Positions 12,635 to 26,211 of a stretch of 64,000 nucleotides of DNA are shown here, one piece after another. Source of the DNA: Anthopleura xanthogrammica (Eukaryota; Cnidaria; Anthozoa; Actiniaria; Actiniidae); assembly GCA_964019055.1 (NCBI GenBank), contig OZ025223.1, positions 3,229,125 to 3,293,124 on the forward strand. Reading direction: 5' to 3'. Position 1 is the first letter of the stretch. Each line of letters begins with the position of its first letter. Below the pieces are notes generated by a model, which did not search any database, had not been told where the DNA came from, and worked only from the letters and a program-made list of their open reading frames with translations. A program made the position numbers and the translations under genes.

Positions 12635-12985
12635 ATAGACCCTTTCATGTGACGTCAAAGCAGCTCAATTTGGAGGACAAAACAAAGGAATTTCAATCTC
12701 CTGAGAATACTCCAGTTTCGAGTTCTCTTTTACGCTGTGTTAGCCTCAAAACCGTGTAATATATTCTTTTATTCAGTAACAGCCCGTGGAAATTCAAGAG
12801 ATTTGTGTGTAAAGAAGACAATAAAAATACTTTGAAATTTCACGAGTTTTATCTAAATTTCTGCATAATTTACGCACAATTGAGGCTAACACAGCGTAAA
12901 AGAGAACTCGAAACGGGAGTATTGGAACCTATTTTTTGTCCCCCAAATAGTGAGCTGCATTCCGACGTGCTGCAAGGGGTCTATA
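12635..12985. mobile_element. MITE family A, copy 3, interrupted by MITE B
   Basis: The family-A halves lie at 12635-12705 and 12924-12985 in inverted orientation relative to copy 2. The 218-bp MITE B (12706-12923) is inserted between them, showing that A was there first. Confidence 0.8.
12706..12923. mobile_element. MITE family B, copy 1 (218 bp)
   Basis: Ends AATACTCCAGTTTCGAG and CTCGAAACGGGAGTATT are inverted repeats extended by TTTACGCTGTGTTAGCC. It differs from the copy at 13804-14021 by about one base, so one of them moved recently. Confidence 0.85.
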
Positions 12986-13079
12986 GATGTCTTCGTGCTT
13001 GAAAACCCGAGAGAATTTCCCAACCAAATCGTGTAAGAATTTTATCTCTACGGTCATTGTTGCTGTGATTATCATAAAT

Positions 13080-13570
13080 CTACTTCACTAATCTGGTCCA
13101 AATTCCTGGACAGGAAGTCTACTCAATCTTCCTGGAAATAGTCCCACGTAATGTTCATCCTCTGACGTGCAAAAAATTCACGGATTTTCGTATTTCTTAT
13201 ACAATTCAGCATCAGTTGGACTTTGTACCATGTGTCCAATCCAAATTCCTGGACAGAGACCTCTTCCCATCATTCCTGGAAATGGTGCCACGTAATGCTG
13301 TGCCTCTCCAACGGACGTGCAATAATTCATGAACACAATTCAGCTATGATGAGGACTTCGTATCAATGGCAATCTTACCATCCTTCCTGGAAATGGTCCC
13401 ACGTAATACTACTTCAAGTACCTCTCCGACGTCAACAAATTCACAATTTATTTATTTGATATACAGTTCAACAATCAGTATGACTTTTGTACCATAGTTT
13501 TAGTCGAAATTCTGGACAGAGGAAATTTTCCTATTCTTCCTGGAAATGGTCCGACTCATTTCTCACAATG
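13080..13570. repeat. Diverged tandem repeat around CTTCCTGGAAATGGTCC
   Basis: The motif TTCCTGGAAATGGTCCCACG or close variants recurs near 13126, 13268, 13380 and 13535, each preceded by a TCCTGGACAG-like motif. The unit is about 110-160 bp. No coding potential was seen. Confidence 0.6.
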
Positions 13571-13803
13571 AGGCGCTTAAAATAGTACTTAGGTTCCCTT
13601 TGGTTATTAAAAACAAGTCAAACATTTGGGTTACATTTCCAGCTGATCCTACCTGACGTAGAAATGACATCACTGCAAAACTGACGTGTTATTAGGCCTG
13701 GAAAATCGTGTTCATGATCCGGAATCATGAATAAGTGTTGAAAATTAAATGTATAGAAATCAGGAATCACCAAACATTTCTCAATTTCTAGGCCTCTTTT
13801 AGT

Positions 13804-14021
13804 AATACTCCAGTTTCGAGTTCTCTTTTACGCTGTGTTAGCCTCAAAACCGTGTAATATATTCTTTTATTCAGTAACAGCCCGTGGAAATTCAAGAGAT
13901 CTGTGTGTAAAGAAGACAATAAAAATACTTTGAAATTTCACGAGTTTTATCTAAATTTCTGCATAATTTACGCACAATTGAGGCTAACACAGCGTAAAAG
14001 AGAACTCGAAACGGGAGTATT
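13804..14021. mobile_element. MITE family B, copy 2 (218 bp)
   Basis: Same length and termini as 12706-12923, with one clear difference (AGATCTG for AGATTTG). Confidence 0.85.
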
Positions 14022-14174
14022 GCCGCTCCTAGTCAATTAAGCCTATTGTTCTCTTATCTGACCAGTGCACTTGGCAATGTTTCTTCGTCTAATCAGACAG
14101 ATACACGGGCATAACTTATTAATACAAGGATGATTCACTGAAAAAAGAAAAAAATATACAGTCATTGTCAAAAG

Positions 14175-14268
14175 GTAGCCTCTTACACAGACGCTCTTAG
14201 GGTCGTCACGTCGAGAGAAACGTTGCGTGACGACGTGACGACCCTAAGAACGTCTGCAAGGGAGGCTA
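14175..14268. mobile_element. Palindromic element 1 of a cluster of three
   Basis: TAGCCTC and CTTAGGGTCGTCACGTC on the left are mirrored by GACGTGACGACCCTAAG and GAGGCTA on the right. The spacer is short. Confidence 0.75.
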
Positions 14269-14276
14269 GTCAAAAG

Positions 14277-14510
14277 GTTGTCCTGTGAAAAAAGACTTAA
14301 AGACCAAAAGAAGTATCACGTGATGATTTGTTTATTTGTTTTAAACGATATAAATTCTAGTTTCTAGTTTCTAATGAGTAACAATGAACAGAGAATAATA
14401 ATTATGAACTCTACTTATACAATGATTGCTGGTATCGAGCATTTAGAGTGAGTGTATTAGGTATCACGTGACATTTCTTTTGGTCTAAATGTCTTTTTTA
14501 CTGGACAACA
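14277..14510. mobile_element. Palindromic element 2 of a cluster of three
   Basis: TTGTCCTGTGAAAAAAGAC and ACCAAAAGAAGTATCACGTG on the left are mirrored by CACGTGACATTTCTTTTGGT and TTTTTTACTGGACAA on the right. Confidence 0.75.
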
Positions 14511-14530
14511 TTAATGACATTGACATTAAT

Positions 14531-14704
14531 AAGCCAGTTCACAGTTTCAGAATCGTTTTCAGTGCGCATGCGATTTCATCCCGAATTTCTCACCTTCTTT
14601 TGTTTAAACCTTCTTTTTCTTTTTAATTAAACAAAAGAAGGTGAGAAATTCGGGATAAAATCGCATGCGCACTAAAAAACGATTCTTAAACTGTGAACTG
14701 GCTT
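14531..14704. mobile_element. Palindromic element 3, long near-perfect arms
   Basis: Arms of about 75-80 bp begin AAGCCAGTTCACAGTTT and end AAACTGTGAACTGGCTT around a spacer of about 20 bases. It lies about 80 bp from the last recognised exon of the LRP5/6-like gene. Confidence 0.8.
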
Positions 14705-14783
14705 ATATAGAAGCACCTCACTAGCAAATAGACTAGTCCCATGCCCCCTGTTTCTCAAATACCACAGGAAACCCACAACTTAC

Positions 14784-17700
14784 CCATCTTCTTTTTTCGA
14801 TCCACCGCTACAAGATCAGTCAAGTCATCAATCCCAGCCTGGATAGTCCTCATCTCACTGCCATTGTCCTTCCTCACTCGTTTAATCTCGCCCTCATAGC
14901 CGTCAATCCAGTAAAGAAACTGATCATACACAACAATAGCCCCAGGCTTAAGAAAGTTCCTCTTGACCAGTACTGCACGATCGGCACCTGTCAATCAAAA
15001 TGGAGTGATATGATTGGTTCATTTTAACAGTGACAGGAAACCTTATCAACAGAATGGGAATATTCAGGCATACCGCAAGGATCTATATTGGGGCCCAAAG
15101 GAGGATGCAGTACTATCCCATCCTGCATTGCGACTGAGATATAACATTTTCCTCATACCTTTTAGCCATATCTGTTTTGTAAATTCTTTAAGAAATTTAG
15201 AGAAGATTACCTACAGATAATACATTTATCATGTCGAGTTCAAAGTTCGAAATGGAAATGCGTTTGCTATTTTTTCGAAAACCGAATTAAATCTTTATTC
15301 TTAGTTTACAAAATGTATAATAAAACGATTATTGAATTCGGTTTTTGTATGATATCGTAAATATCAAGACCTCGGCCGTTTTATTCGCCTCAGCCTACGG
15401 CTTCGGCAGATAACACGGCCTTGGTCTTGATAATTTACGATATCATGCTCAACCTCATCCAATAATTGTTTATTATCATTAATATCCACAGGTAGCCCAA
15501 GCTATGGTTCTGAATATATATATAGAGAAAGTATGGCAGATCAAAAAATATTTTATATTTTCTTTATCTGTATATCAATGTCTTTAGAGAGGAAATAAAA
15601 TTTCCTAAAATCGCCTTAAAATACAACCAAACCGTCAGGAAACCACAAAACATGCAATAAAACATTGATATACCGGTAAAGAAACAATAAAATATGAAAT
15701 TTATTTTATTTTGAAGAATTTTTTTTGATCTGCCATACATTCTCTATATATGTATTTAGAACCATAGCTTGGGCTACCTGTGTAATATCATTATCATTTT
15801 TTAAATTTTATTTTACCTGATAGATTAGATACTTCAATCTTCTTCGATTTCCACTCAGTATCCGTCCAGTAAAGTTTCTTGCCATCGATATCCACTGCTA
15901 GACCTTGTGGCGAGTTTATGCGGGATCTCACAATAACTTTTGCCTTGGTACCGTCCATTCGAGCACGACGAATCGCTGGTCTCTTAGAGCCAAGATCGGT
16001 CCAGAACATTAAGCTGTATGAAGAAAAAGTTAAATAAATCAATACTCGAGAATACCAAGTCTATATCCCCACCCCTCCCCTCTTAGAATTTCGGGTATCG
16101 TGACGTCATTTACGGTCTACTGTGGAATGGCAAGTTCTCAATAGAAATGTATACGGATTGTTCAGCTGATTGATACCAAGTAAAAGAATACTCTCTGGTT
16201 GATATAACATGACGGGCAGTGTTAGCCTGTCATTGTAGGCTGGTAATGAGATTCATGAGATTCATTCAGCTGATTGATACCAAGCAATAGAATACTCTCT
16301 GGTTGGTAGCAAATGACGGGCAGTGTTTTTTGTCATTGTACAGAGTGGCACATGGGTTACGCGTGACGCGTGATTCAGCCTTTTTTTTTTTTTGACCGTG
16401 ATTCGTGAAATTAAAAAAAATAAGTCCGTGATTCGTGATTTTTAGTCCCCCCGTGTTGCGTGATGTGTTATTCGTGGAAATTCATATTACGCCCTAAATC
16501 CTTGTATCGAGGTAATTCATTACTCGTATTTCGTTATTCATGAATTTATGAAAAAATTGTCCATGATTCGTGGTCATTTACCCCCCCCCCCCCCGTATTA
16601 CCCTGATTGTAGACTGGTAATAATTCATTCATGCAGCTGATCGATACCAAGCAATAACGACACAGCAATACCACCATAACTTACCCTTTCTCAGGAAACA
16701 AAGCTATGGATCTTGGTCTCCTGCCCTTCACCACAACACCTAAAGACTTCATCTTCCTCAAGCTGAACACATTGATATTATTTCGTACGCTATCAGTCCA
16801 ATACATCTGCTGTCCGTATGGATCAATCGCAAGATCATGAGGAGCAATATTTGTATCATTTAAAATTATGCTGTCTCCTGAACCGTTTTCAAATGCTCTG
16901 CGGATGGTGTTCGTTTTGGCATCAATCCAGTACACATACTGGGTGATGATGTCATAGCTGGTAGCGATGACGTCATGGAGCTTGCGCAATGGCAACCTGA
17001 TTTTATGGAAGTCGTTGGAGTCGAAGGTAAACCGACCGATTGATCCAGTGGTACTGTACAACATGAACGCTTTAGGAGCTACGGATGGAAAAAAAATGGA
17101 ATGAGTCTGCAAAGGCTTATCTGCACTTCAGTGCGCATGATCAGTTTTTTCTAGATTGAGCTTATGCTAGATATCATCCCACATGCAACAAACAGCAAAA
17201 TACTATGTTCTAATATGAATAACTTATCGCCGATGAAGCTTGAAGCAGCTTTCCGAAAGCATTTTGATTGGATGAGCAGTAATGACGCGCACTGTGAATT
17301 GTCCAACAGATGTGCTATGCCGTATCACACTCACACAAACTCCATTCTAATATAAAAAGTAACCGGCGCGACCATCGTCGGTGCAAGCACATACTTGTCG
17401 TGCGCCATTAGACGCATTTGAACCTGGTGTACTCTTTGGAACAGCATTTGTATATTTTTCTAACTGGACCAAGACACTAGCCGCAAAAATAACAGCGCGC
17501 GCAAATGGGCCGGGTGCATTTATCGAATCGAATCTTATGTCCTCTTCAAAACAAATACGCTGCAATAGACCTTTTTAGCTTGGGTGGATTGTTTTCCCAT
17601 TCCAGACCACGTGTCATTCTCTTGAGAATAAAGCGTCGTAATCATAAGCAGCCTATACGCAGACTCAGTAGCTTACTGTTCGTTTACAGTGCTTGTCTTA

Positions 17701-20700
17701 AAGTGTTGCAAAGTGTTTTATCCCACACCATAGAAAATACAGCCAATCAGAAAGCAAGAAAGCCGTGGTATATATTCGTCGGTATTTCACTCTTCCTTCC
17801 CATCATTCAATGTGCGTTGAATCTACGCATTTACGACCTTCAGTGCTTGTCTTTTTTCACACCAAAGCGGTAAAAGCGATACTGAGTCTGCGTGTGTTGC
17901 TAATGAATACGACGCTAGTGTGAACCAGGCTTAAGATTCTTTAATTGTGTTGTATATATCCATATTCATGTGTGTTCTCATGCGCAACCGTTAAACAAAG
18001 AAAAGATACCCTTGGAAATGACTCGTGGTCTGAAATGGGACAACAAACTGTCCAAGCTAAAAGGTCAATTTTTCTTTGGCTAGTAACGCGATTTTGGCAT
18101 TCATTCATGCTGTTTTAGTAATAATTCTCTGGGTTATCTTACCTTCACAGACGTTGTTTTCAGGTAAAAGTTTAAAGTGAGTAGGACAGCTACACGTTCT
18201 CTGCTGTCCTGGTCTTGCTAGGCACAGATGACTACAGTTACCATTGTTCATGGAGCACGCATTCCAACCTGAAGGGGAGGGGACACAGTCAAAACTCTGC
18301 GCAGATCTTAAGGGGGGAGCGAAAGTTGAATGCAAGTGTGTGGACCTCTTGCAGCACTTCGGAATGTAGTTCAATTTGGAGGGCAAAACAATAGGTTTCC
18401 AATTCTCAGGAGATTGGAATTCTTTTGTTTTGTCCTCCAAATTGAGCTGCTATGACGTCACGTGAAAGGGGTCTATATGCACAGAATGTTTGGAGAAGGA
18501 GGACAGAACTCAAAAATATCCGCGCACGTATTACCCTGGGTTCGAGAAACCCGAGGAGGAATGCAGGGCTTCTGGAACCCACAATACGCCAGTATCCAAG
18601 GGAATTATAAGGCTTTATACAATGCTGGACTATGAGTTTTTGGGGAAGGGGGTGAGTGTAATTGGCACCCTCTACCCCCCCCCCCCGGACATGAGCCCTA
18701 CGCGCTCTATTCCTTAAATGATCTATGCTTATCCAAGAGTTAAAAAGCACCAAATGGTACCTTGAGAAGAGAGACTCGAAGACGACAGTGCGCACATGCA
18801 AAAAGAGAGTACCAGCTTATCCCCTTCACAGTTCCCTGCGCCATCTTGAAAGGTAGCCCGGGCCTTTGCATGGAAGCGAGACGAACGGTGAGCTTGTAAT
18901 CATAGAGACCTTTTTTAACACCTTGGACAATTATTCACATATCTCTACCATTGCAAGCTCACCGTTCGTCTCGCTTCCATGCAAAGGCCCGGCCACCTTT
19001 CAAGATGGCGCAGGAAACTGTGGAGGGGATTATTCTATTTACCCACCTTCTTGCCGAGTTTTGTTTAACACAGTAATATCCATCACAAAATCCACGTTAC
19101 TTTTTATACTTGTTCTGTTTGTCCCTGTCGTCTTATTGGCTCGTTCGATGGACTCAGTTTCCCAGTCAGTCCAGTAAATATAATCCTGGAACTGCGTCAA
19201 AGCGAAGGGTTTGGGCAGAGAACTCGCGATGGTTCTTCTATTTCTTCCCAAGAAGTCTGCACACTCAATGACAGACCTGTCAGTATCGACCCAGAAAATA
19301 AGTCTTTCTTTGTAATCAAGAGTAATATCGCTGGGTCGCTTTACTCCTGTCACGATTAGGGTTCTGTTGGAGCCGTCCATGTCTGCTCTCTCGATACTAG
19401 GGTTATCGCCACCGTTAATCCAATACATATGCCTAAGTAGGTACAAATATTAGAAACATAGAGTATTTAAAGCATGATGAAATTCTTTGTTATAAAACAA
19501 ATATGAAAAATTTGAAATATATACAAATTGGTTATAAATTTTTTTGCATATTTCAATAAAATCTTCAGAAATACTATGAAGAAATAGAAAACGCGCGCAC
19601 GTGCTGTGTACAGTTATAACGCACGCGGGGATTGACAGAACACGAGAAAGGTGTTAGGAGAAGCACGACGCATAGCGATGTGCTTCTCACCACTTCTCTA
19701 GTGTTCTGACAACCCCAACAGAAGCAAGTTTTTATTTGTTTTATAAAATACGGATTACAATAATAAAATGCGTAAAGTGCCCGAGTAATCACGGTAGTCG
19801 TTTCGAAATTGAGGAAGGACTGGGCCCAGTAAAAATATTATTGTAATAGCCAATGTGCATGAGCTCGAAATTCTAGCACAAAGCATGATGGGAAAGTGAG
19901 TTCTTACGCTTTTTTGGCTCCTCTAAAAATTCATCTGACAATTTTTCCTTTGACATTTTCTATGGTAATAAAAGGATTTCAGCAGACGAAAATAACAGAG
20001 TAATTTTTTTCTGATAGTTCCTTTGATTTGCCTGTTACATTTTTAAAGAACTCACTTTCCCAGAGTGCTTTGTGAGCTTTGATACACATTTCCTATTACG
20101 AAATAATCCTCATCACAAAAAAAATCATACGAATATTAGAACTATTACCGAGTTTGAGCAGGTTTGGATGAAAGATTGCGGAGTGGTAAGCTGTTAAAAG
20201 TCGCAAAAATAAGATAGAATGCATGGGGGTTTGAGGACAGCAAAACCATACATTCTCTCTTATTTTTACGATTTGTTTAAAGTCTAATCAGTCACCCATA
20301 CATTCTAAAACTTGGTAAACTTAATAATTTTAGTGTGGTATTTCTTGTCATGTTTTTTTTTTTTAAATTAGATAAAATATTTCTACACTCGTTCCCAGTC
20401 CCTTCCTCGATTGCATAACAGCCAATATAGACAACAGATCAAGATACCATACCCATTAACTGGATCCAAAGTAAGGGCCCTTGGTTCCCAGATGTCCTTG
20501 TAGATAAGGGTCCTTCGATGCTGACCATCAACCCTTGCGACCTCAATCATATGTTTTCTTGAGTCCGTCCAATACAGATTATTTGCGATCCAGTCCACAG
20601 CGAGCCCGCCTGGTGATTTTAAATCGAAGTTGATTACATTCTCAGGGTCGCTCCCGTTCAGAAAAGCACGGTTGATAGTCTTGAGTGTGATGTCGGTCCA

Positions 20701-23700
20701 GTAGATACGCATGTCTTTGATACTGAAGTCCAGGGCCATGGCTTCTTTGACTTCGACGAGTGGGATTGCTTTGTTTCCGCTAAAGGTGCCAAGAGAAATA
20801 CGACGGATGTCCGTGTTGCTTGAGAATAGTAGGAACGCCTCGGGAACTGAAACAGATGGAAAATATACAAAGCTTCAATTAAAATTCTGAACTGATCTAG
20901 GTCAGCGCATGGCTAACTCACAGATCGAACCCTGAAACAACCTCTGGGCTGATCTAAGTCAGGGCATGGCTAACTCACAGATCGAACCCTGAAACAACCT
21001 CTGGGCTGATCTAAGTCAGGGCATGGCTAACTCACAGATAGAACCCTGAAACAACCTCTGGGCTGATCTAAGTCAGGGAGAAAACCGGAAAAAAATTTAC
21101 TTGTGCGTTGTATTTATTAAATAGTCCCTTCACAGTTTCCTGCGCCATCTTGAAAGTAGCCGTGCTTTGCATCGAAACGAGACGAACGGTGACCTTGCAA
21201 TGATAGAGACCTTTTTTAACACCTTGGACAATTATTCACATATTCACATTCACAAAAAAGGTGTCTATCATTGCAAGGTTACCGTTCGTCTCGTTTCGAT
21301 GCAAGGCACGGCTACCTTTCAAGATGGCGCAGGGACTGTGAAGGGGACTGTTGCCTACTGGTTTTCGTTTTGTATTAATCATAAAGAACTCACCGATGCA
21401 TTCTTTTTTGTCTTTAAGCATTTCCATACCAGTAGGACATCCACATACGTGACCCGTGGGTCTGTTGAAACAGAGATGACTACAACCACCGTTATTCTTT
21501 TGACAAGAATTCGAACCTGGGAAAAAAAACAGACACAGACAAACTAGCTATACAGCTCTTCTGTTCTGACAATATTTACATATGAATATACTACCGAAAT
21601 TACTCAACTTTTTTTTATCTATATATTATATTTATATCTCTTAATGTTTGTAGTTATTCATATTTAGTATCATTGATGGCAGGCCCCGGGTCCACACCAT
21701 TTTTAACCTGCTTGATCAAATAAAAAAAGAATGAATGAATGAATGAATGAATGAATGAATGAATGAATGAATGAATGAATGAATGAATGAATGAATGAAT
21801 GAATGAATGAATGAATGAATGAATGAATGAATGAATGAATGAATGAATGAATGAATGAATGAATGAATGAATGAATGAATGAATGAATGAATGAATGAAT
21901 GAATGAATGAATGAATGAATGAATGAATGAATGAATGAATGAATGAATGAATGAATGAATGAATGAATGAATGAATGAATGAATGAATGAATGAATGAAT
22001 GAATGAATGAATGAATGAATGAATGAATGAATGAATGAATGAATGAATGAATGAATGAATGAATGAATGAATGAATGAATGAAAAACTTTATTTATACAC
22101 GGAATTAAAATCATCAGTCAAATATCATAATAAAAGTTAAGAAAGTTACTGTTTTACAAGATTGCCGTGTGCGAATCCAAAGTTATAATGAAACGTGGTT
22201 CAGTTTCCTCTTAAAGTCGGGTAATGAGCCAGCTAGCGTGTCTTACTTCTTGGGGTAATTTGTTTCATAAATCAGCACCACTATTGCTAAAGGATCGTTT
22301 AAGATAATTGGTGCGTGGTGCGGGTAGGACTAGTTTGCCTTCATGATTACGTAAGTCATATTTAGTTGTTTTTGGGAGATGTATGAGATGTATGTATGTT
22401 AGTAGCACCTTCACGTTACTTCCAGTTTCAACCCTGTCCAGCTGCGCCATTGCTGTACATGCGGTCAGTGGTAACTAACAAAAAACTGAATTCACCGACT
22501 CACCGTGAGTAATGCTCATGTTGATTGCTTTCAATCCCATCGAATCAATAACCGGCTTAACCAAGCTCTTTCTTCCTTCCCCCGAATGTTTATTGATCAT
22601 TTCTACACTCCTCTCCTGCCAGTCCGTCCAGTACAGATACTCCCCCAACACAGTGAGCCCAAACACGTGCGGCAGATTCTTATTCACAATGACTCGGCGA
22701 TTCTTTCCATTGTAGTCCATAGCTTCTATCTTATCCAGCTTGGCATCTGCCCAGTATAGTTTCTGGTCTGCATAGTCAATGGCTAGTCCATTAGGCCATA
22801 TTATTGTCGTATTGACTAGTACCAGTCTGTTGCTGCCATCTAGGTCCGCTCTTTCTACTTTGGCGTACTTACCCCAGTCCGCCCAGAACATGTACCTGAA
22901 AATGATAAGCACCAACCATTGAAAATTGAAATTTATTTTTACTTCGAGTGGTTAATCATACCGATACATTAGAACAGTTTTTGTATGACTATAAAAAACT
23001 TACGGCATGGACCGCGCCTTGCGGTGGCCGTGTCAGTGTCATATATGAAAACACTCGACATTTGGTGCCATGTACGCACCGAGCCGTAACCGTGCAGTGA
23101 CTTTTCACACTCATACGAAATCTGCTCTATGGCTGAACACGGTGACGTAATCCCTCCTTCAAAGGCCTTTTCTGAGACCGATAATCATGATATCTTGTTG
23201 TCTAGCTTGAGTTAAAAACAGCACCACGTATAGTACGGCATTATGCGAACAAAAGATATTTGTACCCAAGCTAGACCACAATGCACCGTGAGTTTCCCCT
23301 TCTGATTTCCTGGACGTAGCACATTTTTTGTAACCCCAAACATGCTGCCCAAAACTTTAATCACCTCCACATAACCAAAAGAACTTCCCAAAACCAACTA
23401 AATTTCTCCTCCGACGATTGCCCTATCCCTCCCAAAAGCCTCCCCAAGCCCCCAAAACCTTACCGAATAAATATCAATATCACGCAAATACAACTGCGGT
23501 AGACAAAATTATCACAACTTACCCTTTACCGGGATCCACTACAATAGCTCTTGGTTCACTCAACCCTTCAGAGATGAGAACCGCACGAGACGAGCCATCA
23601 AGCCTACTGACTTCAATCCGATCCGTACCCGTGTCGGTCCAGTACAGGTTACGAGCTATCCAGTCCACCGCTAGACCATCTGGGTTCTGTACCTCGATAG

Positions 23701-26180
23701 ACACGACCACTTCGACACCTAGTTTCGTGTTTGATACAGGAATATCAATAGTTCGCTTGTAAAACAATAGACCATTTCACGGTTCTCGTCGATCAACCTC
23801 AGCCTCGATAGCGTGTAATATATTCTTTAGAATTTGACTAAATCCCGTGGAAGTTTTAAGTGTTTCAATTGTTTGATAACGTGTACATTCCTTAAATTAC
23901 CGTGAGCTGTAGTCAAATTCTAAAGAATATATTATTACACATGCACTATCGAGGCTGAGGTTGATCGACGACAACCGTGAAATGGTCTATTGTTAGATAA
24001 CGTGTACATTCCTTAAATTACCGTGAGCTGTAGTCAAATTCTAAAGAATATATTATTACACATGCACTATCGAGGCTGAGGTTGATCGACGACAACCGTG
24101 AAATGGTCTATTGTTTGATAACGTGTACATTCCTTAAATTACCATGAGCTGTAGTCAAATTCTAAAGAATATATTACACACTATCGAGGCTGAGGTTGAT
24201 CGACGACTGGTCTGTTGCACGACGTTTGCGCGGCCTTCTCTCGCATGTCGTACTATCATGACTTAAAAGCCTAGGGGAATCTAACGTTATGAGCTGTGAG
24301 TCCCAAAGACCCAATCTAGATTTCTCATTCTCTCTTGCCCTTAGAAATTTTCGCTGTGACAAACACTAAATGTCTTGCGCGTCTAGATTCCAGATAACCT
24401 GGTAAGTTCAATTTCTTAAATTCCTGACTGCACTCACTATTGAGTGAGTATCATAAAGAAAAGAGTGCCTCTTGGAGGGGGAGGGGAGGGAAGGGTAGGG
24501 GGTGAGTTACTCTTTATAACGTTGCAACAAAAATCCTCTGATATATCCCTCCGATATTTCCCCCCTCTCCCCACCAGGCGATAAATAATTACCGATCTCT
24601 TCAAGAAGTTTCTAAATCGAACGTGTTTTACTCGGCCACAGTACCTGTGCCATCAATGCGAGCCCTCTTGATATGATCATGTTCGTCGTCACTCCAGTAC
24701 AAGTATTTTTGCACAGGGTCAAAGTCTATTGCAAATCCTTGCTTGACTCCCGTTAGGGGTAACACTACATCCGTGTAGTCAGGGGTGTCCAGGGATACGC
24801 GACGGATATCAGTTTTTGTAGCCAGCAGAAGAAAATGCAGTGGTCCTAATAATGTCAAGAGACAAGGTCAGTTGAAACAACGTACCTCAGTTTGGGCTGA
24901 TGTAAGTCAGGGAATGGCTAACTCACAGATCAAACCCTGAAACAACCTCTGGGCTGATCTAAGTCAAGGCATGGCTAACTCACAGATCGAACCCTGAAAC
25001 AACCTCTGGGCTGATCTAAGTCAGGACATGCCTAACTCACAGATCAAACCCTGAAACAACCTCTGGGCTGATCTAAGTCAGGATTTGGCTAACTCACAAA
25101 TCAAACCTTAAAACAACCTCTGGGCTGATCTAAGTCAGAACATGGCTAACTCACAAATCAAACCTTGAAACAACCTCTGGGCTGATCTAAGTCAGGACAT
25201 GGCTAAGACTTCACTTCACACGTCGTAACGCAACGCTTAACTCAATCGTTGGAAGTCTGAAGTCTACATTTTTCCAGGAATTAAGTAAATTACCTGGTTC
25301 GCAGGATTTTCCATCCGAGAGGAGTCGAACACCAAGAGGGCACGCACAGGAGTACCCCTGGGGGGACAGTAGACACAGATGACTACAACCGCCATTGTTC
25401 TGTCCACACTGTTTCCGACCTACCAGACAAGTATGAAATGAAACCCAGTTAAGACGTCGAATTTCACATGTCGAATCTAACGTAAATGAGCAAGCCCGAC
25501 AAGGCACGGCACGGTACAGTACTCGAAATGGAACCTGCAGCTTCATAGTACTTACTTGAAGGTAGTTTCTTTTGACGAACTGACTCAAACACCTTAATAT
25601 CCATCGGCGATTCAATGTTTGACTTCAACACTTTAAACCCACGCCCAGTTTTCTTTTTACAAGTGTAAATGGAGCGTGTCGTCCAGTCTGTCCAATAGAG
25701 CTTGTTCTTAAATAGACTGAGCGCAAATGGGTGTGACAGTGACCCCTGGACAACTTTTAGAGGACGTTCGCCATTGAAGTCCGTACAAGCAATATGCTTT
25801 AATTTAGCATCAGTCCAATATATCATTTTATATCTGTAGTCGATGGCTAAGCCGTTAGGCCAGTATATTGATTTAGAGACTATGGCTGTTCTGTTGCTCC
25901 CATCCATGCCTGCACGTTCGATTTTGGGAACTTCTCCCCAGTCGGTCCAGAACATGTACCTGTGAAATGAGGAATGATTTGATTGAAGAAATCGGCTTAT
26001 AACGCTTTCTAATCACACGCGCGAAATAAATCGTACAATTTGCTGTGGCGACGAAGTTGGTTTTCTAGGGGTTCATTCTGTAAACCTAACAGAAAGAGTG
26101 AGTTGTAAACGCATTTTGTGGGCGACAAACCTCGTTAGGCGTGATAATGGAACTGTCATTCCATCAGGTCGGGCTCAAAT

Positions 26181-26211
<31 letters not shown>

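Noticed and set aside
20892..21079. CRISPR-like array
   Set aside because: Whole 57-bp units repeat without distinct spacers, inside an intron of an animal gene.
21716..22114. 132-codon FIHS-repeat ORF
   Set aside because: It is the translation of the GAAT microsatellite.
23719..23767. Extending LRP5/6-like exon 6 to start at 23767
   Set aside because: The phase does not fit exon 5. Starting after ACTAG at 23718 restores the expected propeller length and alignment.
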